Below are positions 44,788 through 55,400 of a stretch of DNA of 64,000 nucleotides, one piece after another (the first letter of the stretch is position 1; every line of letters starts with the position of its first letter). This stretch comes from Neopestalotiopsis rosae (lineage: Eukaryota; Ascomycota; Sordariomycetes; Amphisphaeriales; Sporocadaceae), in assembly GCA_023078685.1 (NCBI GenBank), contig JALGAS010000004.1, positions 1,364,001 through 1,428,000 on the forward strand. The letters run 5' to 3'. Made by a program: the position numbers and the translations under genes. Under the pieces are notes generated by a model, which saw only the letters and a program-made list of their open reading frames with translations, was not told the origin of the DNA and searched no databases.

Positions 44788-46564
44788 CTAGTTCTTCTGG
44801 GGGGATCGCTTGAGCAAGACAAAGAGCGCCAGGTAACTGGCCACGCCGGTGAAGCACAATCCAGAAATGACTCCGAAACCCATGAGGTACTTGGCTGTTG
44901 AAAGAAGAAAGAATTAGCATTTCTGTAGAAGCGAAAGAAATATTGTGATATTTGCGCGGCGCGAATAACAACTTACGAGAGTCGACTGAAGGGAAGAGGT
45001 AAGATCCGTAAATCTGAGCCAAGTTACCCATGGCGTTGACAAAGGCCAGGCTGATGCCGCGGACCTCGGCGGACATGGTGGAAAAGGTGGACGAGGCGTA
45101 GGCGAGAGAGAGGCCGTTGGAGGCCCAGAGGCCCGAGGCCATGATGACGAGCAGGGCGTAGCGGGCGTGGAAGTTGTAGACGGCGCAGGTGATGACGGAG
45201 CACAGGCAGGCGACGCCCATGGCGCAGGCCAGGACCAGGCCTCGCCACTTGGGGTACTTGTCCATGAGGAAGACGACGATGATGGTGACGACGAAGGCCG
45301 CGACGTAGATGGGGATGGTCATGTACTGGGCGACGACCGTCGAGTAGCCGAGACCAGCCACCAGGGTCGGGTAAAAGTAAGACAGCGTCGAGGAGCCGAC
45401 AACGGCCATGTAACCGACGACAAACAGCCACACTCTCCAGTTAGTCAGGGCGACCTTGAGGGCCTGCAGGTGAGACAGCTTGGGAGTGTCCTCGGTCTCA
45501 ACCCTGCCGTTCGCGGCCTGGAGTCGTCGGATGGCCAGGGCTCGCTCGCGGTCGGAGAGTCTCTTGGTGTTGGCGGGGAAGTCCATGAGGATGAAGGATG
45601 CGATGATGGACCAGCCAGCAGTGGCAGCACCCTCAACAATGAAGAGCCATCGCCATCCAGCCAAGCCGTGAGCGCCTGTTGTGAAAAATTACTCGTTAGA
45701 CACAATGTTCTCATTTCGAAAGATGTAGCAGAAACTCATGGAAAACATACCATTCAGGTTGTTGGTGATGGATCCAGCAATGAGGCCACCGAAAGCTCCA
45801 GAGAGAATGGCAGCGGAAATGTAGACACCGAATCGCCGTGCTTGTTCTTCAGGCTTGTACCAACTCGAAAGCAGGAGAAGCATTCCGGGTGCGAAACCAG
45901 ACTCGAGCAGACCGACCAGGACTCTCAATCCGACCAAGGCCTCGTAAGTGTTGATAAAGGCCATTCCGATGGTAGCGCATCCCTATCATTTTGAAGACTC
46001 GTTAGTATATGATAACTTGATAATGGAATGATGAAAAACTTGATGGAACTGATGGAATTGACTCACCCAAAGGAACATGATGGCTGGAAGGAAGATTGAA
46101 GGCTTGGTGCGAGCCAAAATCATGCTGCATGAGAGTTAGCATCATCTTTGAACCATTGTTACAAACAAAATCTATGACTTACTTGGATGGAACTTCCCAA
46201 AGGACATAGCCAATGAAGAAAACAACCAGAGAAATCGAGTACTTGTTCGAGTCGAGGCCGAGATCCTTTTCCATGCCACCAATCTTTGCGTTACCGACGC
46301 TGAAAAACAAACACAAGTCAGTCAATTGAACCAAAAGCCCCTGAGACTTGTGCCTCTCTCTTACTTGGTTCTGTCCATGTAACTCAGCAAGTACATGAGC
46401 CACATGGTTGGCAGAATGTACAGATCGATCTTGCGAACGAGGGCCTTCTCCTCGTCCGTGCCGGGAACATAATCATCAATGTAGTTGTTCTGAGCCTTGG
46501 GATCATCCAAAATCTCCGGGTCAGTGACCTCGCAGTGTTCGCCTGATGTCTTGTCGAAACCCAT
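44788..46564 (-). CDS. MFS transporter, anion:cation symporter (allantoate/nicotinate permease-like) family
   Basis: Plasma-membrane carrier. Minus-strand exons 46564-46365, 46299-46183, 46124-46067, 45982-45751, 45675-44977 and 44894-44788 join in phase to 470 aa with 12 predicted helices. Signatures are IDLYILPTMWLMYLLSYMDRTNVGNAKIGGMEKDLGL at TM1, IGYVLWEVPSN, RVLVGLLESGFAPGMLLLLSSWYKPEEQARRFG, GAFGGLIAGSI, and GLAGWRWLFIVEG, the classic Dal5/Tna1-type block. The family usually carries organic anions (allantoate, nicotinate, tartrate, sugar acids). In this setting it is the obvious uptake system for sub-cluster B, and an acid-sugar substrate would fit the family better than a neutral polyol. 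It is divergent from the SDR gene with a shared 1.4-kb promoter. The final exon restores GFGVISGLCFTGVASYLALFVLLKRSPQKN. Confidence 0.93.
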
Positions 46565-47943
46565 GATGAAGATTGACTGATGAGTTTGTTATTCCAAGCG
46601 AAAGAGAGTGAAAAAGGAGGTTGATGAAAATTGAAGGTAAGACGACACGGGATCTGACAGGCCTCTTGTATCCCTTTTTTAAGGTTTGAAGGTGCAGCTG
46701 CAAAGTCTCCTTGCTCTTCTTGTCTTCTTGTTTATTCCAATTCAAGACCCAAGGAGACGGTACGCCAGGGGGAGTTATATAACCAAACGGTCTGCCCTAT
46801 CGTGACGCCGCTTACCCCAGGTTGATGCCGTCAACGTCCGAATGTGGAATGTTGCCCTTCAATTGGTAGTACGTAGTAGTGTTAGACCCAGGTTTAGGCA
46901 AATGGAGAAACTTGGGACAAGAGAAAGCCAAGTTTCTCTCCCCCAGCCTTGGGAGCCCACGCCAGACCAGCTTCTCCACGCAATCTTGTTCGTTTGGGGT
47001 ATCTAGTGCTCTCCACAATGGGGCCTCCACGTTTTGACTAGACAAATCAGGCGCTCTCGTGGTCCTCGTCCAGACCCAGCCGGAATGGCTCGGGGCAAAA
47101 CGAGATTGTGCTCTCGTGTGATGGCTCGACGCACAGAAGGGGGCCGCGACGCGGTCATTTCAGCCCAGCAGGAAATAATAATGGCCTTACCATCAGCTGA
47201 CGTAGACTAGTCTTTTCCAGAACGGTGCGGCAATTGCAACGGTGGTAGTTAGCAAAAGCGCGTCTCGCGGCACCCCCGGCTCCTGTTCAGGTTCAGCCCA
47301 GGAACGGGTGTCGGGGGTCATTGTGTGTAAGTGGTTCGTCAGCCGCAACCATTACCCCGGACGTCCGACCCCGAGGCGCGGCACTATGCCTTACCTCAGC
47401 AGCAAGCGGAGCCCCGGACGGAGTCGGTGGAGTATGTCCCTCGTGAGTGGACTAGGCTTGGATCTTTGGTGCCATTCTTCTGGACTTTCTTCCGCTTCTG
47501 GAGCCCTATAGCCAGAAGAGACCCTCCCTGCCTCTCGCGAGACGATGTGCGATGACGCCAAGGATCTCCGCAAGTCGTCTGCCGTGCGCAGAGTAGAGGT
47601 TTTGAGAGGGGCACAATGTACGGCATCGCGTCTTGTACTGCAACTATAGTGTAGTCGATCCCCCGCAACGCGCTTTGAGGTCGCCAACCCCGGAATGCGC
47701 AGAGGGGGGGAAAAAAGTTAAGGGAAGAAAGTAGATCCCCCGAGAGTGCGACCGATGCGATCCGGGCTCATGGTATTCTTTAAAAGGCCATGTCCTCCAT
47801 TGTTTTTATGATTCTTCTTTTGCACTACATACCAGCTATTGCTTCACTTATTGCCATCTCATTGCAGCTCCTCGCTCTTCTTTACCAAGTCTTCTTTTTA
47901 TACTTTCGAGACTTTTCACTCTCAACCACTTATATCCTTCAAG
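46565..47943. promoter_or_regulatory. Divergent promoter, MFS / SDR
   Basis: 1.38 kb without a gene. It has TTATATAA near 46773, about 205 bp upstream of the MFS start. It also has CGAGGCGCGG at 47372-47381, the core of the repeat found twice in the aldolase 2/RpiB2 promoter. The pre-SDR leader (about 47800-47940) is pyrimidine-rich. Confidence 0.5.
47372..47381 (+). promoter_or_regulatory. CGAGGCGCGG motif, copy in MFS/SDR promoter
   Basis: A ten-base match to the core of the direct repeat at 51607-51620 and 51730-51743, in the same orientation. Being GC-rich, it could occur by chance; one coding copy is at 31140-31149 on the other strand. Confidence 0.35.
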
Positions 47944-48940
47944 ATGAGCCCCTCCGCAGAAGGTTCCGCCGCCCCCTCTGGCGCCGTTGACAACTACCCT
48001 TCCACTCTGCCTGGTCCCAACCACAACTGGAAGATTACTCTCGAGGGCAAGGTCATTGCCAGTAAGTTGAATCTGCAGCACTTGCTATCGCCTATGGCCG
48101 AGGGAACTTTTAACTAACATTGATTTACCCTAGTCACTGGTGCCAACCAAGGTATTGGTCTCGGCCTCGCACAGGTCTGCCTCGCCAACGATGCCGCCAA
48201 GGTCTTCTCCCTCGACATCCAACAACCCGGCGACGACTTTGCCGCGCTGGCCAAGCTGCACCCAGGCAAGCTCGAGTTCGTGCAGACGGACATCACCAAA
48301 GAGGAGTCGGTCAAGAGCGCCATTGACGAGGTGGCCACGCGGGGAGGGCGCTTCGACGGCCTCATCGCCAACGCCGGCGCGACCAAGCACCTTCCCGCCC
48401 TCGACTTCACCCTGGAGCAGTTTGAGCGCCTGTACAAGCTCAACGTGACGGGCAGCTGGCTGTGCGCCACCTACGCCGCCCGCAAGTTCATCGAGCTCAA
48501 GACCAAGGGCTCCATCGTCTTTACCGCCTCCATGACCTCGTACCGCCCCAACCGCGCCGCCCCCTCGGCCCCCTACGGCGGCACCAAGGCCGCCGTCCGC
48601 AACATGACGCACACCCTCGCCATGGAGTGGGCGCAGTACGGCATCCGCGTCAACAGCATCTCCCCCGGCTACGTCAAGACGGCTCTTACATACTACGTCG
48701 AGTCTTCTCCCGACTGGGTAAGCAGAACCTCCACAAATTTCTCCATAAACATTCTATTTTACAGAAGTGCTAACATGTTTTGCGCGCAATCAGGACCTCA
48801 AGATGAAGTACTACGGCGGTATGCCCCGTCTGGCTCTCCCGCAAGAGCTGGGTGGTGCCTACGTCTACCTGCTGTCCGAGACGGCCACATACACGACCGG
48901 TATCGATATCCCCATTGCCGGTATCGTCGGTGGCTGGTAA
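47944..48940 (+). CDS. Short-chain dehydrogenase/reductase, polyol/ketose type
   Basis: NAD(P)-dependent SDR in the cytosol. Exons 47944-48061, 48134-48717 and 48794-48940 give 282 aa. The cofactor motif ITGANQGIGLGL (40-51) follows a ~35-residue N-terminal extension typical of fungal sorbitol/arabinitol-type enzymes (WKITLEGKVI). An acidic residue, FSLDIQQ, after the second strand favours NAD(H). NAG is at LIANAGATKH, the catalytic Ser is in TASMTSY (172-175), and Tyr187 and Lys191 are in APYGGTKAA. The end, ETATYTTGIDIPIAGIVGGW, is the common fungal polyol-dehydrogenase finish. It is the best local candidate for a tetritol-to-erythrulose step like EYD1 of Yarrowia, with specificity inferred only. 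It shares a promoter with the MFS carrier. Confidence 0.93.
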
Positions 48941-49864
48941 AGAAACAAAAAAAACGAGAAAGCGTCAGCAAAAGAAAGCATTTGCAAAATAATGGAGTTT
49001 AATTTTGTCTGGGTCGTCATATAGACTGTACATAGCCAGCGCATGAGAAATGGCGTCATTTATGGGTCCATGAATCCTTAGAATTTCATAATAAGAAAGT
49101 AAAATTCAAATCATTAGATGTTTTTATAAACTGAACCGTGAATGAGTTCCCAAACACTGTTTCAAGAATCATCGTCATTCTACAATCTTGTTGTGTTCCC
49201 ACTGAAGAATTTCGAGGATGCTGCTTAATGGTTAAGAAGCCTCGAACGCCCAGGTTAACTGTCAAGCATGTATCCACTTTGCGGGTTATCATAAACGGCC
49301 GAACTCCAACAAGTGAACAAACGGTAGTCCAAGTCTGCCGTACCAAAAACGCAAAGGTAGCTCTCGAGCTCATGATTGGGCTGATGGAGATGACCTCGGC
49401 TCAACGCTACTTGCTTACCTTTGCCTGACCGCTTCGGCAATTGAATCAGTCATGTTGGTGGAAATGCGATCGCAAGTCACAAAACGGAAGGCAACAAATG
49501 CGACATGCGTATACGAAGTATGCAACCGTGATTGAAGAGCAATTGGAGCGGCAACCAGGTCACTCTTTTCCTATTGCGCGAGATTTCCCATCATGCCATG
49601 TACAAACGAGACCTTTATACTTTCATCACGCTCAATAATATGCAATGCGACGTTGCAATTCTTCAGCGACTGCCGACAAGCCAATAGAAACTGGAAGCGC
49701 GTTTGCGAAATATGCCAGGTAGAAGAACGTTCAAATGCGGCAATTGATTGGAATGTCGAATGGTGGGAATTTTGTTTTTGAACTTTTTTTCATTGTCCAT
49801 TAATATTTACTAGCGGGATGCACTCGACCTGTAGTCTCTCCCTTGCGCATGTAACAAACACTCT
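48941..49864. other. Convergent intergenic region
   Basis: 3' flanks of the SDR and aldolase 2. AT-rich with no gene seen. Confidence 0.5.
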
Positions 49865-50814
49865 CTACGCCGCCTTGCCGGTGGAACCCGTGACATCCAT
49901 CTGCCACTCCATGAGCTTCTGGATGGCGTTGGTGCCGTCCTCCATGAGCGTCGTCAGGCTCGTGGTGGCGGCCTTTTCCTTGATGTACTTGAGGTAGTCG
50001 TCGAGCACCAGCTTGTTGACGTTGATCTTGCTGCAGCCGCCCTTGATGCAGGCCCGCATCACGTCCTCGGGGAAGTCGTTGGTGCCGTGCAGCACGATGC
50101 GCACGCGGTCCGCGGCCTTGGTGCGGATCATGTCCAGCCGGTCGTACTCGAGCACGGGGCCCCGGGCGCCGTACTCGCCGTGCACGTTACCAAAGGCGGG
50201 GGCCAAGAAATCAATGCCCGTCGCGATAAAGTCCTCGACCTGGTCCGATGTAGTCAATGCCCCCTCGAGATCGGCCGTGTCGGCGATGCCGTCCTCGCCG
50301 CCCTCGATCCGGCCCGGCTCCGCCTCGGTGCAGATCTGGTGCTCGTTGCAGTACGCGACCAGCTCGCGCGTCTTGGCCAGATTCTCCTCCATCTCGTAGT
50401 GGCTCATGTCGACCATGATGGAGTCGAAGGGTAAGTTGGCCGCAGCGTGCCGGATCAGCTTCTCGTCCTGGGCGTGGTCGAGGTGGATGGCTACCGGCAC
50501 CGAGGCCTCGCGGGCGGCTTTTGCGGCGGCGTGGATCAGGAGTCCATTGCTATAGGTAATCGCCCAAGGGAAGACTTGGAGGATGAGAGGTGCCTTTTTG
50601 GCTTCTGCGGCCCGGATAAAGGCCAGGATACACTCAATGTTGTAGCTGTAAATTTCAAAGGTGTCAATTGTGCCGGCTCAACTGCTTGATCTTGCAAAAT
50701 GCAAAGTGAGCATATCGGGATGTCTGCTTACGCGATGGGTGCGACAACACCGTAGCCGCCCTTGTCAGCATCCGAGAGGATCTTGTAAGTCGTATTCGTC
50801 TTTTTCCACTCCAT
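49865..50814 (-). CDS. Class II (zinc) ketose-bisphosphate aldolase family protein, copy 2
   Basis: Minus-strand exons 50814-50732 and 50645-49865 give 287 aa. The 86-nt intron interrupts the conserved N-terminal APIA/YNIE segment. Motifs in order are IHLDHAQ with Asp84 and zinc His85, DSIMVDMSHYEMEENLAKT, AEPGRIEGGEDGIADTADLEG, APAFGNVHGEYG, IVLHGTNDF and SKINVNKLVLDDYL. It aligns without gaps over most of its length with copy 1 (32990-33856) and is roughly half identical by eye. Differences around the substrate end (TNDFPEDV against ADPFDEEI) suggest different aldehydes or phosphates. It is divergent from RpiB2, with a promoter that carries a direct repeat. The substrate is unknown. Confidence 0.93.
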
Positions 50815-51606
50815 TGTATTTTCGTGTCTTTTTCTCAACTTTCAGATTCGTTTTGGGGGGAAATTGCAAGACAGGTCAGAAGGACGTCTAGTCTGAAAGA
50901 GCAGTATACAGCAACTTGAGATGGGTCTAGAACAGAATAGTGGGTGACGCCTCCAATTTTCTTTTTCGACGTTTTGAATGCAGAGCTGAAAATGAAGAAT
51001 CGTCAAGTCAAGTGTTCATACAGAAAATGCAAAGTGCTCGTAGGTAATGGAGATGCGAAATGACAATGATTTCATTGGGTCTGTATTCCGAATTGAGCAA
51101 GCCAGAGCAGATGCGCGTCTCTTTCCCTCTTCTGTACCTTGCCGCGAAGACCGCGACACCATGACGCTTTTTTTTCTTTCTTGAACTCGCCTCGTCACGA
51201 ACACCAACTTTTTCCCTCTTTTTTTCTTTATTCCCTTCAATGAGGGGCATCGTGCATTCGCTGCATCTCTCTGTGTCTCTCTCCATCTCCACCGCGGGGT
51301 TCCGTTCTCAGTCTGGCGTTGGAGTAACCCATGCTAAGCTACTACTTTAGATCCCGTCCCCCATGGCTTCCCCGCATAGGGCGTTTGGGGAGAGAGAGAC
51401 CTCGCTTCTGGTACCGCGACTCGCGGTCATAAAGCCCCCGGTCATGTTGCCAGTAAGCGCGGTCTATAACGAGGCAGGGATGGGCATTTTATTCCATAAA
51501 CAAGGTCTCGATGCGCGGAGGCAGTCGACTAAAAGAGAATAATGCCCCTCGTATACTTGCTCTTTATGAAAATGGCCTGCGGAATAATGCCATATGAGCC
51601 CATTGT

Positions 51607-51620
51607 CACGAGGCGCGGAC
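51607..51620 (+). repeat. Direct repeat CACGAGGCGCGGAC, copy 1
   Basis: An exact 14-base match to 51730-51743. Including flanks, ATTGnCACGAGGCGCGGAC is shared (19 positions, one mismatch). Candidate regulator site. Confidence 0.6.
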
Positions 51621-51729
51621 ATACTCCTCTGCACTTCTATGCACTCAGGGTCCTCTTCACGCGGGGGAAAGACGCCATTTTCGATAATGTGTTGCGAAGA
51701 GCAAGTACATAGACGTAGTGCACAATTGG

Positions 51730-51743
51730 CACGAGGCGCGGAC
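51730..51743 (+). repeat. Direct repeat CACGAGGCGCGGAC, copy 2
   Basis: Second copy, 123 bp downstream in the same orientation and about 290 bp from the RpiB2 start. See copy 1. Confidence 0.6.
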
Positions 51744-52032
51744 GAACACGGTACATTGTACATCTTGTATGGGCCCCGGACTTGATCTATATTGAGCCTG
51801 GATCTTAAATCTTGGAGACCCATGACCTAGGAGACATCGCGTCGCGTTTTATTTCTCCAAATCGTGAATATCGTCACTCGGCTCCGAGAAGTTGTGAAAG
51901 TTTTCCATCTTGTTCTTCTCCCATTTCATTTACATCTTCAAACTACACATACGGCGATTTCTGTATAGCACGGAATTTCTCATTCGTCACGTACTATCCC
52001 CCTTCATCCACACATACCTCATCATAGAAAAC

Positions 52033-52615
52033 ATGGCCGCAGTCCAGAAGCTCAGAATCGCCATCGGCGGCGACGACGCCGGCTTCGACTACAAGGCCAG
52101 GCTGGCCCAGGACCTGTCCGCCGACCCCCGCGTGTCCGAGGTCATCGACGTCGGCCCCGCCAGCGCCGCCGACAAGACGGCCTACCCCCTCTTCGCCATC
52201 GCCGCCGCCGAGCTCGTGGCCAGCGGTAAAGCCGACCGCGCCCTGCTCATCTGCGGCACGGGGCTCGGCGTCGCCATCAGCGCCAACAAGGTCCAGGGCG
52301 TGCGCGCCGTGACCGCCCACGACAGCTTCAGCGTCGAGCGCGCCGTGCTGTCCAACGATGCCCAGGTCCTGTGCCTTGGCCAGCGTGTCATTGGTATTGA
52401 GCTGGCTAGGCGGTTGACCAAGGAGTGGCTTGGCTACACTTTCGATCCTGTAAGTTTTGCAGCGGCCCATTTTGGTGTCTGGAGACACTTCAGCACATGA
52501 AACAAATTTACCGAATGTATTGGACTAACAAACTTGTCAGCAATCCGCATCCGCGGCAAAAGTAAAGGCGATCAACGACTACGATGCGAGGGGTGCTCCA
52601 GCCGTGGCAGTATGA
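52033..52615 (+). CDS. RpiB/LacAB-type sugar-phosphate isomerase, copy 2
   Basis: Exons 52033-52449 and 52541-52615 give 163 aa. The family fold is shown by [31 protein letters not shown], catalytic Cys74 in [19 protein letters not shown], and [37 protein letters not shown]. The C terminus [14 protein letters not shown] is completed by splicing. It is about 60 per cent identical by eye to copy 1, but its only intron is near the 3' end while copy 1 has its intron at codon 13. The duplication is therefore not recent. It may serve the opposite stereo-series from copy 1, as DerI and LerI-linked enzymes do in Mycobacterium. That is inference. Housekeeping ribose-5-phosphate isomerase in fungi is normally RpiA-type, so neither copy is needed for the pentose pathway. 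Confidence 0.94.
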
Positions 52616-52780
52616 GAATGGATATGGACACAAGACATGAACGAATTGATTTTGAGCGATAGAGCCATGAAAGAGTAAAACATAAAATAGATCCTTTGAA
52701 TAATAAACTTTTGGAAGCCAAAATCCCCTGGGGTATCATCCGTTGTATATACGATCAATGTTATACAGTGTAACATGTCA

Positions 52781-55400
52781 TCATTTTGCCCATTCGGCCA
52801 GAAGATCTTTCTTCATCGAGGCCATCGGCCAGCCTGTTCGCATTTCACAAGCGTCTATCAATGATAGAATAACATTGCGTTTGTCGGTATCTTGCACGCA
52901 AAGTCCAGCTGCGTCAGAGTTAGCCAGACATCCATGGAAGAGCAGAGATTTAAGGGCACGAACCTCCAAACAGACACTGCGCGGACATGATCTGGCTACC
53001 TTCATCGCGTAGCTCCATGGCTATTCCGCAAATAGTGGCAACAGCTTCTGAAAGTGTTTTCTGTCATGAACATCCATTAGATTAAGTGACTTCCAAATAA
53101 GTGATTTGTTGGCGACTAACCTGAGTTCTCAAATATCCATCAAAGCCCGAGGCGGCCGGACGGTGAAGAGTAATTAGTATACACGCAAAGCTGTAAATCT
53201 GGAGCGCAACACCATATTTTGGTGGATGAATCCAGAGAGGCTGGAATACGCTGTCGGGATTGGGGTCTGCTGTCGGTAGAGGCTGGAACAAAGGCCCGAG
53301 ATACATCTTCCAGCGCTCGAGTTCTGTAATCAGTGCCTCGCCGATGCGGATTCGTTTTGCCGTCGTGTCCGGTTCGGTTGGCGTTGGATCCCACTTTGAG
53401 CAGTAGTTGACTGTCTGCGACAGCAGGTATACTACGCGATCCGCAAGTTCATCTTGGTTTAAATCGCAGTAGTCTTTAAGCGGCCTCCAAAAAGAGAAAC
53501 ATCTCCTTCGTTCTCTAGTAACCTTGATATCAGCACATGTAATAGTCGCAAATTTAGTGAGGGCTCATAATACCTGAAGGCTGCCCAAATATCCTGACGA
53601 AGCCATGCCCACCACACAGACTGTCGCAGTCCACCGGAGGCGCCATTCACGTCTTGTGAACGTTGAATCCAAAAGACGCCCTTTAAATGACGTTTCCAAT
53701 TCGTATCTGAGGAATCGAGCATTTCGTAGGTGGAGATGACCACTGTAGCGCATTAGCGGGATCGTCCCTTTTTCTCTTCTTGTTTTCTTGGCAAAATTGG
53801 GCCACTTACATGCAGTGCCAAGCAGCTCCTCCGAATGTGTATATGAATTATACTGCAGAGCATTCTGCAAATAGTGCAACGTTTCGTAGTAGTACTGTAC
53901 GGCCACACTTGAATCTCTAGTGATGCCTACATTCGCCTCGGATATTTCTCTATGTCGTGCGCACAGTGCCTAATTGCCCGAATCATGTCAGTTTCTGTGT
54001 TTGTGTAGATACAGCAGGGATGTGCAAGTGCCTACCAGTATAGCTTTCATCAATCCTACATTCCGCAGCTACCATCCTTGTCAGCATGTGATGGAGAGTT
54101 GTTCGAATTGAAAGAAGTACTGACTGCCAAGCGCGTCGCATAACTAGAGAAATGTCTTCGAGGGTCAAAAATGTCAAGCTACAGACATGACACAAGTCAG
54201 CTTCGCAAGTCGGGCCATTGGACCTAGGGGATATGATAACTTACCCAAAGACTTGCTCTTTCAGCAAAAGTGCGAAACAGGGTTGCCTCATAGCTTGTCT
54301 GAAAGATACAAAAACGTTAGTCTCTCTCGTTGAGACATGATTCGTTGTTCAGGTCCAGTGTATGCAGGTTTCAAGGATGTTTTACTCCAACATGTACAGT
54401 TTAGGCAAGTAGCCCAGGGATCCTTCTGCAGCAAAAGAGACATTTATAGTAATACTGGATGCTCTTGATACTTACAAGCACAATATCTCGATTCAGTGAC
54501 CAAGCATGTCGTTCCACTGCTTGATTTGCTAGCGGTGCCGGTATTGAGACACTCCCGGAAATAGGTTGATTCTCTGTTCCTATGGGTTGAGACTCATGTC
54601 CCGTGTTCGACACCGAGTCTTCGGGGGCAGGACTCGGCGCAAGGGAGAATCCAGCATCTGCCTGGGCGGCATCCGTGGCTAACAGATCTAGCCATCGGTT
54701 CGAGGCCATATCCGTAGTCAGCAGCTCCGACGCCACCGTGTCCGGTGAGTAGGCATACTGGTAGGCCTCGGCCAGGGGTATGGTCGAAGGTGGTGGCGGA
54801 GGAGGAGGAGGCTGCGGCTGCTGTAGTGGTACATCTACCGGAGACGGATATAAATTGCGTGGACTTGGTCCTGCAGGAGGAATAGCAGAGTGCGGTGGTA
54901 TCTCTGGTATCGTTCTGGGAATGTCTACTTCCCTCCGCGACGAAAAGTTGAGCGTCGGAGAGGATGTCTTGGCCGGCTGAGTCACCGGACTCTGCTTGAC
55001 CTGCTGGCTTGGCTGACCATCTGAGGATGGACTTGGTCCCTGATCACCATAGACACAGTCCCGGCTGGATATAGAACAAGGGCCACATACGGGCACTATC
55101 ATAGTTTTTCTGCAATTAGGTTTACGATACTAACACTTGGGCAAAGTTGAGCATACCTCTCTCATCACATTTCTTGTCTATACAGGCAATATCTTGTTAG
55201 CCTAGCAGACTCTTCAACGCCCCACTCGTTGCTTGATAGTGATCGATTGGGGATTGGTGTAAGCACTTACGTCTCTTGCGACACGTGAGGCACCCAGTCT
55301 TGGTGCGCAGACCTCGAGATCTCGACTTGCGTATCCTCTTTGGCTTTGCAGGCTTTGCTCCCGTGGTGACACCCGGGGCCGGCGCCTCGGTCGGCTCCAT
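52781..55400 (-). CDS. Zn2Cys6 transcription factor, candidate cluster regulator
   Basis: Eleven minus-strand exons: 55400-55271, 55177-55157, 55095-54476, 54298-54245, 54178-54125, 54068-54036, 53969-53810, 53742-53574, 53514-53121, 53060-52964 and 52908-52781. All are in phase, giving 619 aa. The zinc cluster is assembled from three exons: CLTC, RKRHKKC, DERVPVC, GPC and SISSRDC, a perfect C-x2-C-x6-C-x6-C-x2-C-x6-C. A basic N-terminal segment (KPKRIRKSRSRGL) precedes it. A Pro-rich region with an eight-proline run follows (about residues 130-150). The regulatory domain shows TSYEATLFRTFAERASLW, LDIFDPRRHFSSYATRLA, MKAILALCARHREIS and HLKGVFWIQRSQ, as in Fungal_trans_2-type factors. It is head-to-head with kinase 2 inside sub-cluster B, so it is the natural pathway activator candidate. 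The 33-nt exon 6 is the least certain. Confidence 0.88.

Larger units (their letters stand above)
50815..52032. promoter_or_regulatory. Divergent promoter, aldolase 2 / RpiB2, with direct repeat and CreA-like sites
   Basis: 1.2 kb with no gene. CACGAGGCGCGGAC occurs at 51607-51620 and 51730-51743. Matches to the CreA consensus SYGGRG lie at 51294-51299 and, on the other strand, at 51370-51375, 51436-51441 and 51774-51779. That density suggests glucose repression of a catabolic cluster. The leader before 52033 is CT-rich. Confidence 0.5.

Noticed and set aside
48130..48612. 160-codon frame opposite the SDR gene
   Set aside because: Shadow of the SDR exon, Gly-rich with no family motif.
53983..54195. 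Frame reading RRAWQSVLLSIRTTLHHML as part of the regulator, implying a frameshift
   Set aside because: In-phase splicing (exon end 54125, next exon 54068-54036) gives RLA-LRNVGLMKAIL-ALCARH, which fits the family without a frameshift.
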